A stretch of 64,000 nucleotides of DNA from Coraliomargarita algicola (GTDB lineage: Bacteria; Verrucomicrobiota; Verrucomicrobiia; Opitutales; Coraliomargaritaceae). Location of the stretch: positions 868,001 to 932,000 of the forward strand of contig NZ_CP138858.1 of the NCBI RefSeq assembly GCF_033878955.1. Reading direction: 5' to 3'. Below the pieces are notes generated by a model. The model was not told the origin of the DNA. It did not search any database and saw only the letters and a program-made list of their open reading frames with translations. Positions 1-8,743 of this stretch are shown piece by piece (positions within the stretch are counted from its first letter, which is position 1; the number at the start of each line of letters is the position of its first letter). The translations under genes and the position numbers were made by a program.

Positions 1-414
1 GCATTAAAAGGACCGCTTCAAGCTGCGATTGATCAAACTAGCATAAACAATCAGTTTTCTGATGAAGTCGTGCTATCAGACCTCGATAGCGACATGCAAT
101 ATCCCAATCACGCCGTCGGTCCGATTGCTGCGGGTGCCCCCGGCTACTTACGCCAAAGCGACCTGCTCATGACCTTAGGCCCTGTCATGAGCGCGCGATC
201 CGACACATTTACCATTCGCGCATATGGCGACTACATCCATCCGGTCACTGGCGAAAAAACAGAAGCACTCTGCGAAGCAGTCATTCAAAGAACCCCATAT
301 TACGTGAGCAATGCAAATGATCCTACCGATACAGTGCTGGATGCGACTAACGATAAATTCGGAAGACGTTTCGTAATCCGCTCCTTTCGCTGGCTTGATA
401 ACGATCAAATTTAA
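1..414 (+). CDS. Large prepilin-like cassette protein (Verru_Chthon cassette A-like), copy 1, C-terminal part only
   Basis: The reading frame is open at the left window edge, so only the last 137 residues are present. They match the C-termini of the two larger copies in this window (9549-12851 and 56600-60087). Shared landmarks are a QSDLLM-type segment, SDTFTIRAYGD, a CEAVIQR-like segment and the ending FGRRFVIRSFRWL. The full-length relatives carry an N-terminal prepilin-type leader, so this is presumably the tail of a surface or periplasmic pseudopilin-like protein of about 1100 residues. The stop lies 9 nt before the next gene, which encodes the small secreted partner, the same gene order as in copies 2 and 3. 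The family name is from memory of Verru_Chthon cassette A features; function is unknown. Confidence 0.7.
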   Translation, partial: ALKGPLQAAIDQTSINNQFSDEVVLSDLDSDMQYPNHAVGPIAAGAPGYLRQSDLLMTLGPVMSARSDTFTIRAYGDYIHPVTGEKTEALCEAVIQRTPYYVSNANDPTDTVLDATNDKFGRRFVIRSFRWLDNDQI

Positions 415-423
415 GAAGTATCT

Positions 424-1126
424 ATGAAAAAATTTATTTGGATATTCGTATTGGTGACGCTCGCATTCTCGCTGAGTATCAGAGCTCAAACAGAAGACGA
501 CACAATCTCCATCCGCTTCAGCACTTTTGCATGGAAAGGTACCGATACCCGAGACCTGCATTACCTTAAAAACGGGCAACTTGAACCACTTCAAATTTCC
601 CAGGCTTTCTACAAAGGGCCCTTTGACTATACTGGCCCCAACCCAATCGTCTTCTACAAAAAAATACGCTCCGAAGACGGCACGATGATCCCCACCCCCG
701 TGGCTTCGGCTCCAATCAATCCGGCCTTCAAGGATGTCTTCCTTCTTTTTCTTAAATCCCCCAACGAATCCGCAGATTCAGAACAGCAGCTACACATTTT
801 AAGCATCGACAATCAATTAGCAACCTTCCCCCAAGGGGCCTATCGCATATACAACCTAAGTGAGTATGAAGTCGGAGGCATTTTCTCAGATCAAAAGTTT
901 ACAATCCCAGGCAAAGGATTCAAAACCATTGATCTTAACGGTTCCGAGCATGTGGATGTGCGTATCCATTTTAGGTACGAAAATCAACGATGAGTGGATC
1001 TCACAAATCAACACCCGCTGGCGGCACGATACACTCACTCGAAATATTGTTTTCGTCACCGACGCCCCCAACAGTCGTCGCCCCAAACTAGAACTCAAAA
1101 CAATCACTCAATACTTCACCGAGTAA
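424..1126 (+). pseudogene. Small secreted cassette partner protein, copy 1, frameshifted
   Basis: It starts with a clear signal peptide (MKKFIWIFVLVTLAFSLSIRAQ, about 21 residues) and carries the motif GPNPIVFY (residues 71-78) and a YNLSEYEVGG segment, both shared with the copies at 8744-9511 and 55879-56583. The first frame stops at 993 after RIHFRYENQR. The next frame up continues with KINDEW, a TDAPNSRRPKLELKTIT segment and a stop at 1126. This aligns with copy 3 (RVHFSMKIDEHW, then TDVVNSRRPYLKLKTIT) if a single base in 973-979 is removed. So the gene appears to carry a +1 frameshift and would make a product lacking about 45 C-terminal residues. It may be a real inactivating mutation or an assembly error. 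Function unknown. Confidence 0.75.
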
Positions 1127-1138
1127 TCACAGTTATAT

Positions 1139-2233
1139 ATGGAAAATTCATCCATCGTCTTTCGCGGCTATACACCGATTCATTGCTGCTGTGATGCCAC
1201 CTGGCGGCGTTTGCCCAATGGAGAGCAAGCGGTCTTCTTTATGACCGGCGGCAACTTCGAACCGGAAAGTTCAAACTTCGTTGTCATGTGTCGCAGCCAC
1301 GACGAAGGCCAAACCTGGGGCGAACACGAAATTATTCACCAAAGCGAGGCCTGCAAAGCTGACCTCGAGAAGGTGCCTCACAATATGGACCCCAACTGGA
1401 AGGATCGCTGTGTGCCGGAAATCGCGACCACCATGTCTGAAGTCATTGTCGATGGGGATACAGTTTGTGTCTATCTCCAAATTCATGATGGCCACTTCGG
1501 GCACTGGCGCACTGCAGTCACACGCAGCACAGATAACGGTCATACTTGGAGCACTCCCGAACTGTTTGAAGCGAAGCCTAAACGCTCGATGATCCGCAAT
1601 CTCTATCTGACAAGCTGGGGAGAATATCTACTGCCTTACCAATTCCAGCCGACCAATGGGGATTCCGAAGAGAGCTTCATGGACGACCCCAATAAATTGG
1701 CTCAAATCAACGGCGTGCTTATCGGAACTGGCAAGAATGGTCCCTGGGAGCAAGGTGGTGAAGTGCAAGGGCCTCATGGATGGGCCGAAGTCAATGTAAT
1801 CGAACTCAGCAATGAACAACTCGTCATGCTCTGCCGCAGCGATGAAGGCTACCTCATGCGCAGTGAATCTAGCGACCGCGGGCGCAGTTGGACCGAATAC
1901 GTAAAAACCGACATACCGAACCCCGGCAGCAAATTCCGGCTCTTCAAGCTGAAGCAAGGTGGCATCCTCTTACTTCACAATCCCAGCAATCAAGTCCATC
2001 ACCCCAACACCAAGCACCGCTGCCCTACAGGCCGAAATCCGCTTTCCATATGGATATCCAACGATAACATGCAAAGTTGGAATTACCAAGAGGACGTCTG
2101 CACTTTTCCTGGTGCGCTCTCTTACCCAGACGGAGAAATCGAGGAATCCACCTCTGGCACCTACCTTCACTTTGCCTTCGATTACAATCGTCATGATGTA
2201 ATCTACATGAAGGTCGAACTCCCCAATCAGTAG
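1139..2233 (+). CDS. Sialidase-like (BNR/Asp-box) family protein
   Basis: A 364-residue protein with three good Asp-box motifs, SHDEGQTW (53-60), STDNGHTW (130-137) and SSDRGRSW (244-251), and a weaker one, SNDNMQSW (307-314). These mark the blades of a six-bladed sialidase-type propeller. No signal peptide is visible, so it probably acts in the cytoplasm. Asp boxes show the fold, not the substrate; related proteins include exo-sialidases and uncharacterised BNR-repeat glycosidases. It starts 12 nt after the frameshifted cassette partner and ends 8 nt before an aldolase gene, so it is part of the same operon and is likely tied to sugar breakdown. Confidence 0.8.
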   Translation: MENSSIVFRGYTPIHCCCDATWRRLPNGEQAVFFMTGGNFEPESSNFVVMCRSHDEGQTWGEHEIIHQSEACKADLEKVPHNMDPNWKDRCVPEIATTMSEVIVDGDTVCVYLQIHDGHFGHWRTAVTRSTDNGHTWSTPELFEAKPKRSMIRNLYLTSWGEYLLPYQFQPTNGDSEESFMDDPNKLAQINGVLIGTGKNGPWEQGGEVQGPHGWAEVNVIELSNEQLVMLCRSDEGYLMRSESSDRGRSWTEYVKTDIPNPGSKFRLFKLKQGGILLLHNPSNQVHHPNTKHRCPTGRNPLSIWISNDNMQSWNYQEDVCTFPGALSYPDGEIEESTSGTYLHFAFDYNRHDVIYMKVELPNQ

Positions 2234-2241
2234 TCACTTTT

Positions 2242-3000
2242 ATGAAAAACTCCAAGATTCCCTTTCATCAGAAACTTCAAAACGAAGCCGTCTTTGGCCC
2301 CTTTTCTAAAACTTCGGATCCCAATATGATCGAAGCCATGGGCATGGGCGGCATGGACTTCATCATTCTCGATCTGGAGCATGGGCCAAACGATGTCACT
2401 ACGCTCGGCAACCTGGTCCGCGCCTGCGAATGCTCCGACACCACCGCCGTCGTGCGCTGCCTGCGTTCCGATCAAATCGGGCAGGCGCTCGATCTGGGCG
2501 CACGCGTCGTGCAGATCCCTCATGTCAATTGCGCAGCCGATGCAGAACGTGCCGTCGATGCAGCTCGCTTTGGCCCAATGGGACACCGCGGCGTCTGTCG
2601 CTATGTTAGAGCAGCCGGACATAGCTCCACCGACAAACACGACTACTTCCACAACGCAGCTGACATCACCGTGATCGCTCAAGTCGAAGGCACGGAAGGT
2701 CTCAAGAATTTGGATACCATCATCGAAGTGCCCGGCGTCGATATGATTTTTGTCGGTGTCTACGACCTCTCACAATCCCTCGGCATGACTGGACAGACCG
2801 AGGCCCCCGAAGTCGTCGCTGCGTTGAAAGAAGTGGTCGCGAAATGCAGCGCCAAGCACATCCCAGTCGGCACTTTTGTCGAATCCGTCGAGAGCGCACG
2901 CAAATACCGCAGCATGGGCATTCACTACCTGTGCTACTCAGTTGATGTCGGCATCCTGATGAGCGCTTGTCAAAACCTCACAATGGATATGCGCCAATAA
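2242..3000 (+). CDS. HpcH/HpaI-family aldolase (2-keto-3-deoxy acid type)
   Basis: A 252-residue protein of normal length for the HpaI/GarL/YfaU family of class II aldolases. Family landmarks are H47 in DLEHG (general base), R72, Q147 and metal-binding E149 in AQVEG, and D175 in VYDLSQSLG. E149 and D175 fall at the same numbers as the metal ligands of E. coli HpaI. Family members split 2-keto-3-deoxy sugar acids into pyruvate and an aldehyde. With a sialidase-like protein just upstream and an enolase-superfamily enzyme elsewhere in the window, a role at the end of a sugar-acid pathway is plausible. The exact substrate (rhamnonate-, fuconate- or glucarate-derived) cannot be read from sequence. 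Confidence 0.88.
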   Translation: MKNSKIPFHQKLQNEAVFGPFSKTSDPNMIEAMGMGGMDFIILDLEHGPNDVTTLGNLVRACECSDTTAVVRCLRSDQIGQALDLGARVVQIPHVNCAADAERAVDAARFGPMGHRGVCRYVRAAGHSSTDKHDYFHNAADITVIAQVEGTEGLKNLDTIIEVPGVDMIFVGVYDLSQSLGMTGQTEAPEVVAALKEVVAKCSAKHIPVGTFVESVESARKYRSMGIHYLCYSVDVGILMSACQNLTMDMRQ

Positions 3001-3039
3001 AAGGCTCATTCAGCCCTCAGTTCCTTAGCCTTTAAAACT

Positions 3040-3049
3040 CCCCCCCCCC
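3040..3049. repeat. C10 homopolymer upstream of esterase gene
   Basis: Ten consecutive C residues lie 17 nt before the ATG of the esterase at 3067. Tracts of this kind can vary in length by slippage and can also be miscounted by sequencing. Confidence 0.9.
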
Positions 3050-3066
3050 ACAATTGATTCCTAAAT

Positions 3067-4392
3067 ATGTCACGCACTAAGAAACGGCACGTTTGCCTAT
3101 CTCTATTATACTTATTAATCAGTATCGCACTGCATGGCGAACACCGCATCGAAAAGGACATCAACTATCGTCCCAAGGACTTGGAACTTCCCGCTGATGA
3201 CATTCGCCGTACTCAATGCCAATTAGATCTTTCGATCCCGGAAAACACACCAGACTTCGCGACCATCATTTGGCTACACGGAGGTGGACTAGCGGGTGGA
3301 AAGCCCTGCTTCTCTCCGGTCAAAGATGAAAGCTTCGCACAGGTCGCCGTCAGCTACCGAGTCACTAGGCAGGCTCCCATCCCAGCCTGTATCGATGACG
3401 CAGCGGCGGCCACCGCCTGGGTCCTCGACAATATCGAACAATATGGCGGCGATCCCAAGCGTGTCTACGTGGCGGGGCACTCGGCCGGAGGCTATTTAGC
3501 TGCATTAGTGGGAATGGATTCCAAATGGCTCGCCGAATATGGGCACTCTCCCAATGATTTGGCAGGTATCATCCCAGTCAGCGGACAAGTCAGCACACAC
3601 TTCAACGTCAAAAAACTCCTTGGCGACAAAGGGCCGAAGTATCGTATCGTCGTCGACGAATACGCTCCTATGCATTTCGCGGCCGCGGACTTGCCCCCCA
3701 TCTGCTTAATCGTCGGAGACCCCGACATTGAATTCAAAAGTCGGGTAGAAGAAAATGAATTACTAGCAATCAGCCTGAAAAACATCGGACATCCCTTTAC
3801 CGAATATCATCAACAGCCTGGCCGTGACCACGGCACAGTGCAACGCGACGCGGACTGGATTATACCGGGTTTTATAGAACGCGCCGAAGCATGGCGTCGC
3901 GAAGGCATGATCCAGCCCAACAAGAAAATCACCGGAGAAAAAGAAATCGCCAACATACTCGATGCCTACAGACGCTTCATGATCCGCATGGATGAGATGG
4001 GGGCCAACCGTCATTTCTTTGACCCTCACATGAGTCGACTCACGGATCTATTAGAACAAACTTTTAGCATCGATGGCGTGCCTTTTGTTGTGCAAGGACT
4101 CTCTACGAATGAAGAAGGAGAAAGTATTTTAGATATCGTCGTCGCAATGTATAGCGGCACCCATTACGGCATCCGCACCCTTCGTATTCAAGGAATCGTG
4201 CAAGACGAAAGCATCGCCAGCGCAATCAAAGAGAGTGCACTCATCCACAGCTGGAAACTCTACGGCCAAAGCAGCGGGCAATGGGTCAGTGACAAAGACG
4301 GTGACTACAGCTTAATCGTCAACGTGGACAAGATCGAAAAGAATGCCACCCCCGTCAGCTTCCCCATGTGGAACGGCCCCGAACTGCGATAA
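3067..4392 (+). CDS. Secreted alpha/beta-hydrolase esterase with extra C-terminal domain
   Basis: The 441-residue product begins with a signal peptide (about residues 1-24). The alpha/beta-hydrolase domain has an HGGG oxyanion motif (71-74), the nucleophile elbow GHSAGG (137-142, Ser139), a probable acid in VGDPD (218-220) and His255 in RDHGTV. These features fit the BD-FAE/acetylesterase group, which removes acyl groups from glycans. After about residue 270 comes a roughly 165-residue segment with no motif I recognise; it starts with a helical stretch and then has strand-like sequence, and it makes the protein longer than usual esterases. The gene stands alone after a 66-nt gap that holds a C10 tract. 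Confidence 0.8.
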   Translation: MSRTKKRHVCLSLLYLLISIALHGEHRIEKDINYRPKDLELPADDIRRTQCQLDLSIPENTPDFATIIWLHGGGLAGGKPCFSPVKDESFAQVAVSYRVTRQAPIPACIDDAAAATAWVLDNIEQYGGDPKRVYVAGHSAGGYLAALVGMDSKWLAEYGHSPNDLAGIIPVSGQVSTHFNVKKLLGDKGPKYRIVVDEYAPMHFAAADLPPICLIVGDPDIEFKSRVEENELLAISLKNIGHPFTEYHQQPGRDHGTVQRDADWIIPGFIERAEAWRREGMIQPNKKITGEKEIANILDAYRRFMIRMDEMGANRHFFDPHMSRLTDLLEQTFSIDGVPFVVQGLSTNEEGESILDIVVAMYSGTHYGIRTLRIQGIVQDESIASAIKESALIHSWKLYGQSSGQWVSDKDGDYSLIVNVDKIEKNATPVSFPMWNGPELR

Positions 4393-4477
4393 GCAAAGCA
4401 CCGAGTCGATGAGCTAAATGCACTCGCGGCAGCGCTGCATTCGGATAGGTATGAGATTGATAAAAAATAAACGCACG

Positions 4478-5206
4478 CTAGCACGGGAGATCCTGATCAC
4501 GTAAGACTCGCTGCCAATCATGGAAGAAATAGGGATAACTATTGAATAGTTGAGCAATTTCATGGTAGAGGCGACGGTGCCCCAAATGATTTGGATGTAC
4601 AGGATTCCCCATCAAGGCGCAAAGGTCACCTCGACAGCTAGACTGCATCGACGCCTTCCACAAGGCATAGTGATCGACCAATAGCGTCTGCTCTTGTTCA
4701 GCGACCAATCGTAGCTTCGACACAAAATGAGCACGTAGCTCACTAGTCACTTGTTGGCCACCGCTCTCGTAAACTGCTTCTTCCTCCCCGGTATATTGAT
4801 TCACAACGGGAACTGTCGTACGTAAAATAATCACACACTGGGGATTATGTGCGCGGATGCGGCGAATCGCTTCAATCACCTGCTGCTGAAAAACCTCAGG
4901 AGTGACTTTGACACAGTCATTTGATCCATAACCAATCAAAACAATGTCGGGATCAAAGCGTAACACATCACGTTCGAGCCGTGCTAAGCCCCCTGCCATC
5001 GAATCACCAGAACGTCCCGAATTAATCACCGTAGCCCCCTGCGGAAACAAAGAATAGAGCCCCATACTCAGCAGCCCCACCCAGTTGCAATGTCCATAAG
5101 TCCAGTGCATCTGTTGTGTATTTGAATCTCCCAAAGCCAAAATCGTGACGTGTTGCTCTTTAAGGTGCTCCATCTCAGGGGCGAGTTGATTCGGTTGTGT
5201 TTCCAT
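4478..5206 (-). CDS. SGNH/GDSL-type hydrolase
   Basis: Starting at the ATG at 5206, which lies 1 nt after the stop of the upstream gene, the product has 242 residues. An earlier ATG at 5254 would overlap that gene by 47 nt and is unlikely. Blocks seen are GDSN (26-29, Ser28), SGRSGDS with Gly67, GSND (94-97, Asn96) and His204 in NPVHPNHLGH. The usual Asp three residues before the catalytic His is replaced by Asn201, so the triad may be a dyad. No signal peptide. Family members deacylate carbohydrates or lipids. It forms a pair with the neighbouring SGNH gene. Confidence 0.8.
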   Translation of the reverse strand: METQPNQLAPEMEHLKEQHVTILALGDSNTQQMHWTYGHCNWVGLLSMGLYSLFPQGATVINSGRSGDSMAGGLARLERDVLRFDPDIVLIGYGSNDCVKVTPEVFQQQVIEAIRRIRAHNPQCVIILRTTVPVVNQYTGEEEAVYESGGQQVTSELRAHFVSKLRLVAEQEQTLLVDHYALWKASMQSSCRGDLCALMGNPVHPNHLGHRRLYHEIAQLFNSYPYFFHDWQRVLRDQDLPC

Positions 5207-5207
5207 T

Positions 5208-5861
5208 TTAGCGCAAACCGAGCATGCCCGTGCCTCGCATCCAATGCTCCGCAATCAGCGCATCACCCACTGGGCTAGGATGCACACCGTCCACCGTCCA
5301 ATCAATTTCCGGTTTTTCTGCCATCGCATCCACGAAGGCGGCATGCAAAGGCACCGCAGGACAGATCGCATAGCGCTCCGCCAGCTCACGAGCCACTTGA
5401 ATATAACCTTTGAGCATTTCAGAGATTTCGGGCGCACGCGGGGGGAAGATGCCGCAAGGCTCGCAGATCACGATACGACACTCCGGCAATTCTTCTTTGA
5501 CCCGAGACAAGCATTGCTCGTAACTAGCGCGGAACTCGTCCAGCCCCACCGCATCGGACACACGGTCCGGATTAAAATGGTAGCCCACATCATTCACACC
5601 GACCTTCACAGAAAGCAGATCCGGCTTCAGCTCAATCACATCCTCTTGCCAGCGCGCCGCCATACGCCGCACGGTATCACCGCTAATCCCACGGTTCAGC
5701 ACCTCGGGTGCCATACGACGCCCCGCCAACCACTGGCGAATCATCCGCACATAGCCATAGCCCCAGCCCTGAGGATCATCACGACACTGATAGTCTGTGA
5801 TACTGTCTCCAATAAAAAGCCAGCGTTGCTGCCTCACTTGATCTGTAGTAAAATTTTTCAT
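5208..5861 (-). CDS. SGNH/GDSL-type hydrolase
   Basis: From the ATG at 5861 the product has 217 residues; an ATG at 5885 in the same frame is an alternative. All SGNH blocks are present: GDSIT (Ser20), RGISGDT (Gly61), GVND (Asn90) and DGVHP with Asp191 and His194. No signal peptide is seen, so it probably acts in the cytoplasm on imported acylated sugars. It is unlike its downstream neighbour in having a complete catalytic Asp-His pair. The region upstream holds a possible weak copy of the CTATCATATGATAG operator (5924-5937). Confidence 0.85.
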   Translation of the reverse strand: MKNFTTDQVRQQRWLFIGDSITDYQCRDDPQGWGYGYVRMIRQWLAGRRMAPEVLNRGISGDTVRRMAARWQEDVIELKPDLLSVKVGVNDVGYHFNPDRVSDAVGLDEFRASYEQCLSRVKEELPECRIVICEPCGIFPPRAPEISEMLKGYIQVARELAERYAICPAVPLHAAFVDAMAEKPEIDWTVDGVHPSPVGDALIAEHWMRGTGMLGLR

Positions 5862-5923
5862 ACATTTATGCCGCGTCACACTCATTTGGTATTATCAGGG
5901 GTTAGAATTCTTGCGAATGATTG

Positions 5924-5937
5924 CTATCATATAGCTC
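5924..5937. promoter_or_regulatory. Weak candidate copy of the CTATCATATGATAG operator
   Basis: CTATCATATAGCTC matches the first nine bases of the operator found elsewhere in the window and then diverges. Its left part also reads as its own short palindrome, GCTATCATATAGC. It lies 63 nt upstream of the chosen start of the SGNH gene. It could be chance in AT-rich DNA. Confidence 0.25.
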
Positions 5938-6037
5938 ATGCGACTACGATCAAATCCCAGTTCTCAACAAAGAAAAGATAAGCTAGGTTCGTCAACAGAG
6001 AACCTATTCATCAAAAACAAATTTCCCAAAGAAGCAT

Positions 6038-6599
6038 TCATGCCTTCGGCACAAAAGACTTCTCCTGTAAATTACAATTTTTCGCCGTAGCTTGATTCAC
6101 CAAAACCTGCTGGCGGGCAGCAGGCGAATCAAAAACGGCTACTATCTCGCTGAATCTGTGCATGTGATCCAACGCTCCAAGAGCGCCCTCCATCCTTCGA
6201 GACACTCTCCCAGACTCCATCCCCTACACGTAATAACATCCAAAGCGAACCGTCTTTGCACTCAACGATCATGTGCTCATCGAAGGATTTATTCACATGC
6301 TGATCGCATTTGCCTAAATATTAAAAACTCTACCTATCGCCACGGCTGATCACAGCATAAGCAACCGCTGACGCCGACATATCGTAAAAAACCGGTTCTC
6401 CCCAAGCGACCCGTTCCGGAAACAAATTCCAAATCGAGATAGGTAAAACCCAGTCACCATTTGCCAGCACAGTAGGCTTATTCATCATAATACCGTCCCC
6501 TAGGCGTCTTGGTTTCGACCAACAAGTCTCCACCGCATCCGGATCGTCACACACAATTGGCCATACACCATGTATACTTAAATTATGACGCAAACTACC
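6038..6599 (-). pseudogene. Decayed sialidase-like (BNR) gene
   Basis: Reading the minus strand from 6599 gives GVWPIVCDDPDA, then NKPTVLANGDWVLPISIW, both typical of BNR_2 sialidase-like proteins. In-frame stops follow at 6330-6332 (TAG) and 6321-6323 (TAA), and the same frame then goes on with LGKCD, KSFDEHMIV, GSLWMLLR and the Asp box SKDGGRSW. A TGA at 6129-6131 ends that frame. The homology resumes in another frame with VLVNQATAK, which ends at 6038. The 5' end is missing: an in-frame TAA sits at 6600-6602 and there is no start region. This is a relic of a second sialidase-like gene, different from the intact one at 1139-2233. Confidence 0.8.
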
Positions 6600-6608
6600 T
6601 TATGATAG
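6595..6608. promoter_or_regulatory. Operator-like palindrome (CTACCTTATGATAG)
   Basis: Matches the consensus CTATCATATGATAG at 12 of 14 positions and lies 39 nt before the start of the sialate O-acetylesterase at 6648. Probable binding site for the LacI-type regulator encoded at 37583-38593; the link to that protein is inferred. Confidence 0.55.
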
Positions 6609-6647
6609 TTGACTACAATAAATATGCTGTTTTGAGTAAAAAACAAG

Positions 6648-8714
6648 ATGCGAAACTTTATTACACTCGGACTCCTGCTAACTACCAGCTACCTGCCTCT
6701 CATTCACGCAGCGGTCAAACTCCCTTCTATTTTTTCGAAGCACATGGTCCTACAACAGGGCGAGAGTGCTCCCATCTGGGGACAGGCAAGTCCCGGGGAA
6801 CAGGTCACCGTATCGATCGCTCATCAACAGGCAGAAACGGTTGCCAACGCAGACGGACACTGGCGAATTGAATTACCCCAGCTGGGATTGGACGAGGGCC
6901 CCCACGTACTCGTGGTGGAAGGGACCAACCGACTGGAGATCGAAGATGTGGTGCTCGGCGAGGTCTGGCTGTGCTCGGGACAATCGAACATGGACTTTCA
7001 AGTGAGTAAATCAATCGGTGCTCAAGAGGAAATCAAACTGCCGGAGAATCGGCGTCTACGCCAATTCAAGGTAACGGGGCCCATTTCTGAATTTCCACAA
7101 AAGGACTGTCATGGTCGCTGGATCATTGCAGATCCGAAAACAGTGGGCAACTTCTCAGGCGTCGCCTATTATTTCGGGAAAAAAATATCCACCGAACTCG
7201 GACAAAACGTTGGCTTAATCAACGCTTCAGTCGGCGGCACCGCCATTGAAGCATGGACGAGTCTGGAGGCCCTATCTCAATCACCACAATTAAAAGAGTC
7301 CGCCGAAAAGTATCACAACGAACATTGGAAAATCTTCCCCAGGAAATTGAAGCAATTTTCAAATGACTGGACGACTTGGGTCAAAACGAATCAACGAGAA
7401 GTCGTAGAACCGACGAATCTAGAGCCCTACCTCAGCGCCGACTCCAGTGGATGGGACTCCGTCGAATTGCCCGGCCCAATCCTAAATTCCAAGCTCCCCC
7501 AAGCTGGCGTAATTTGGCTGCGACGCACGGTAGAGATCGAAGACTCCAACGCGAGCCAACGCTGGGGCTTGGAGCTCGGCGACACTACAGGGCTATGTGA
7601 AATCTATTGGAACGGTCACAAAATACGAACTGAAACAGTCATAGATCTGACAAAACAGAAGAGTCCCCTACGTGCCTCCATCTCCAACAACTGGATTAAG
7701 ACTGGCAGCAATCAGCTAGCGATTCGCATGTATCAACCCAAAGAAGGTTTTGCCGTCGGCGACATCCAGCGCTTCCGCCTTTCCTTCCATCAATCCCGAC
7801 AAGATCTAGATGGCATATGGAAAGTCAAAGTAGAAAGTGCACTCCCAGCATTGAGTCCCGAAGCCAGAGCGAACTATCCGGAAGTCCCACCCCAACCTAA
7901 AATCAGAACTGCAAGTTTAGCCGCTGCCTGGTTCAACACAAAGATCGCTCCCCTCATTCCCTATAGCCTACGCGGAGTCATCTGGTATCAAGGAGAATCC
8001 AATGCCGGGCGTGCCTACCAATACCGAGAAGCCTTTCCGCTGATGATTCGAGACTGGCGTGCGCGTTGGGGACTCGGCGACTTCCCATTTTACTTCGCTC
8101 AATTGGCTAACTATGGGGCTAAAACGAATGAACACCCCAATAGCCATTGGGCGCAACTGCGCGAAGCACAAACCTTAACTCTAAAACTGCCCAATACGGG
8201 CCAAGCCATCTTAACAGATCTAGGAGAGTCTAGAGACATTCACCCTCGTAACAAAAAGGATGTGGGCGAACGCCTGGCGGCCATCGCACTCGCCCGAGAC
8301 TACGGGTTAAACATAGAATATGAAGGCCCGAGTTATGAATCGATGACGATCGAAAACTCAGGCATACGACTTCACTTCTCGAATATCTCAGAAAGTCTGG
8401 TAGCGCATCCTGTGCCTGAAAACTACATCGTTCAATCACGCGTGAACCAAACTGCTCCTTTGATTCGTCACAGCCCCAATAGTCAGCTCGAAAGCTTTGC
8501 CATCTGCGGCGAGGATCGTCAGTGGCACTGGGCCAATGCAAGTATCGAAGGAACTACAGTCTTCGTTCACTCCCCCGACGTGCCTGATCCAGTTGCCGTG
8601 AGGTACAACTGGGAATCCAACCCAAACGGTAATCTCTACAACAGTGCCGGTTTTCCCGCAGGCCCTTTCAGAACCGACGACTTTCCCCTCTCAACTCGAG
8701 ACGCAAGGTATTAA
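6648..8714 (+). CDS. Secreted sialate O-acetylesterase family protein
   Basis: A 688-residue protein with a signal peptide (about 1-21). It follows the bacterial 9-O-acetylesterase layout: an N-terminal beta domain (VLQQGESAPIWG region), SGNH block GQSNM (111-115, Ser113), GGTAIEAW, then an inserted GH2-like sugar-binding jelly roll (about 260-390, ending near DLDGIW), and WYQGESN followed by a typical RDWRARWG segment. DIHP near residue 530 supplies the likely catalytic Asp-His. It should remove O-acetyl groups from sialic acid or other sugars in the periplasm or outside the cell. An operator-like palindrome lies 39 nt upstream. A remnant sialidase gene sits next door, a sensible former partner. 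Confidence 0.9.
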   Translation: MRNFITLGLLLTTSYLPLIHAAVKLPSIFSKHMVLQQGESAPIWGQASPGEQVTVSIAHQQAETVANADGHWRIELPQLGLDEGPHVLVVEGTNRLEIEDVVLGEVWLCSGQSNMDFQVSKSIGAQEEIKLPENRRLRQFKVTGPISEFPQKDCHGRWIIADPKTVGNFSGVAYYFGKKISTELGQNVGLINASVGGTAIEAWTSLEALSQSPQLKESAEKYHNEHWKIFPRKLKQFSNDWTTWVKTNQREVVEPTNLEPYLSADSSGWDSVELPGPILNSKLPQAGVIWLRRTVEIEDSNASQRWGLELGDTTGLCEIYWNGHKIRTETVIDLTKQKSPLRASISNNWIKTGSNQLAIRMYQPKEGFAVGDIQRFRLSFHQSRQDLDGIWKVKVESALPALSPEARANYPEVPPQPKIRTASLAAAWFNTKIAPLIPYSLRGVIWYQGESNAGRAYQYREAFPLMIRDWRARWGLGDFPFYFAQLANYGAKTNEHPNSHWAQLREAQTLTLKLPNTGQAILTDLGESRDIHPRNKKDVGERLAAIALARDYGLNIEYEGPSYESMTIENSGIRLHFSNISESLVAHPVPENYIVQSRVNQTAPLIRHSPNSQLESFAICGEDRQWHWANASIEGTTVFVHSPDVPDPVAVRYNWESNPNGNLYNSAGFPAGPFRTDDFPLSTRDARY

Positions 8715-8736
8715 CGAATGACTCATAAGTCATTCG
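8715..8736. terminator. Hairpin between convergent genes
   Basis: CGAATGACT-CATA-AGTCATTCG is a perfect 9-bp stem with a 4-nt loop that begins right after the stop codon at 8712-8714. It lies between convergent genes. There is no T-run, so it is only a candidate bidirectional terminator or RNA stabiliser. Confidence 0.5.
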
Positions 8737-8743
8737 AGGCACA

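Noticed and set aside
5244..5981. 245-aa plus-strand frame opposite the SGNH gene
   Set aside because: It is a His/Arg-rich shadow with no motifs, lying opposite a strong SGNH hydrolase with all its blocks intact.
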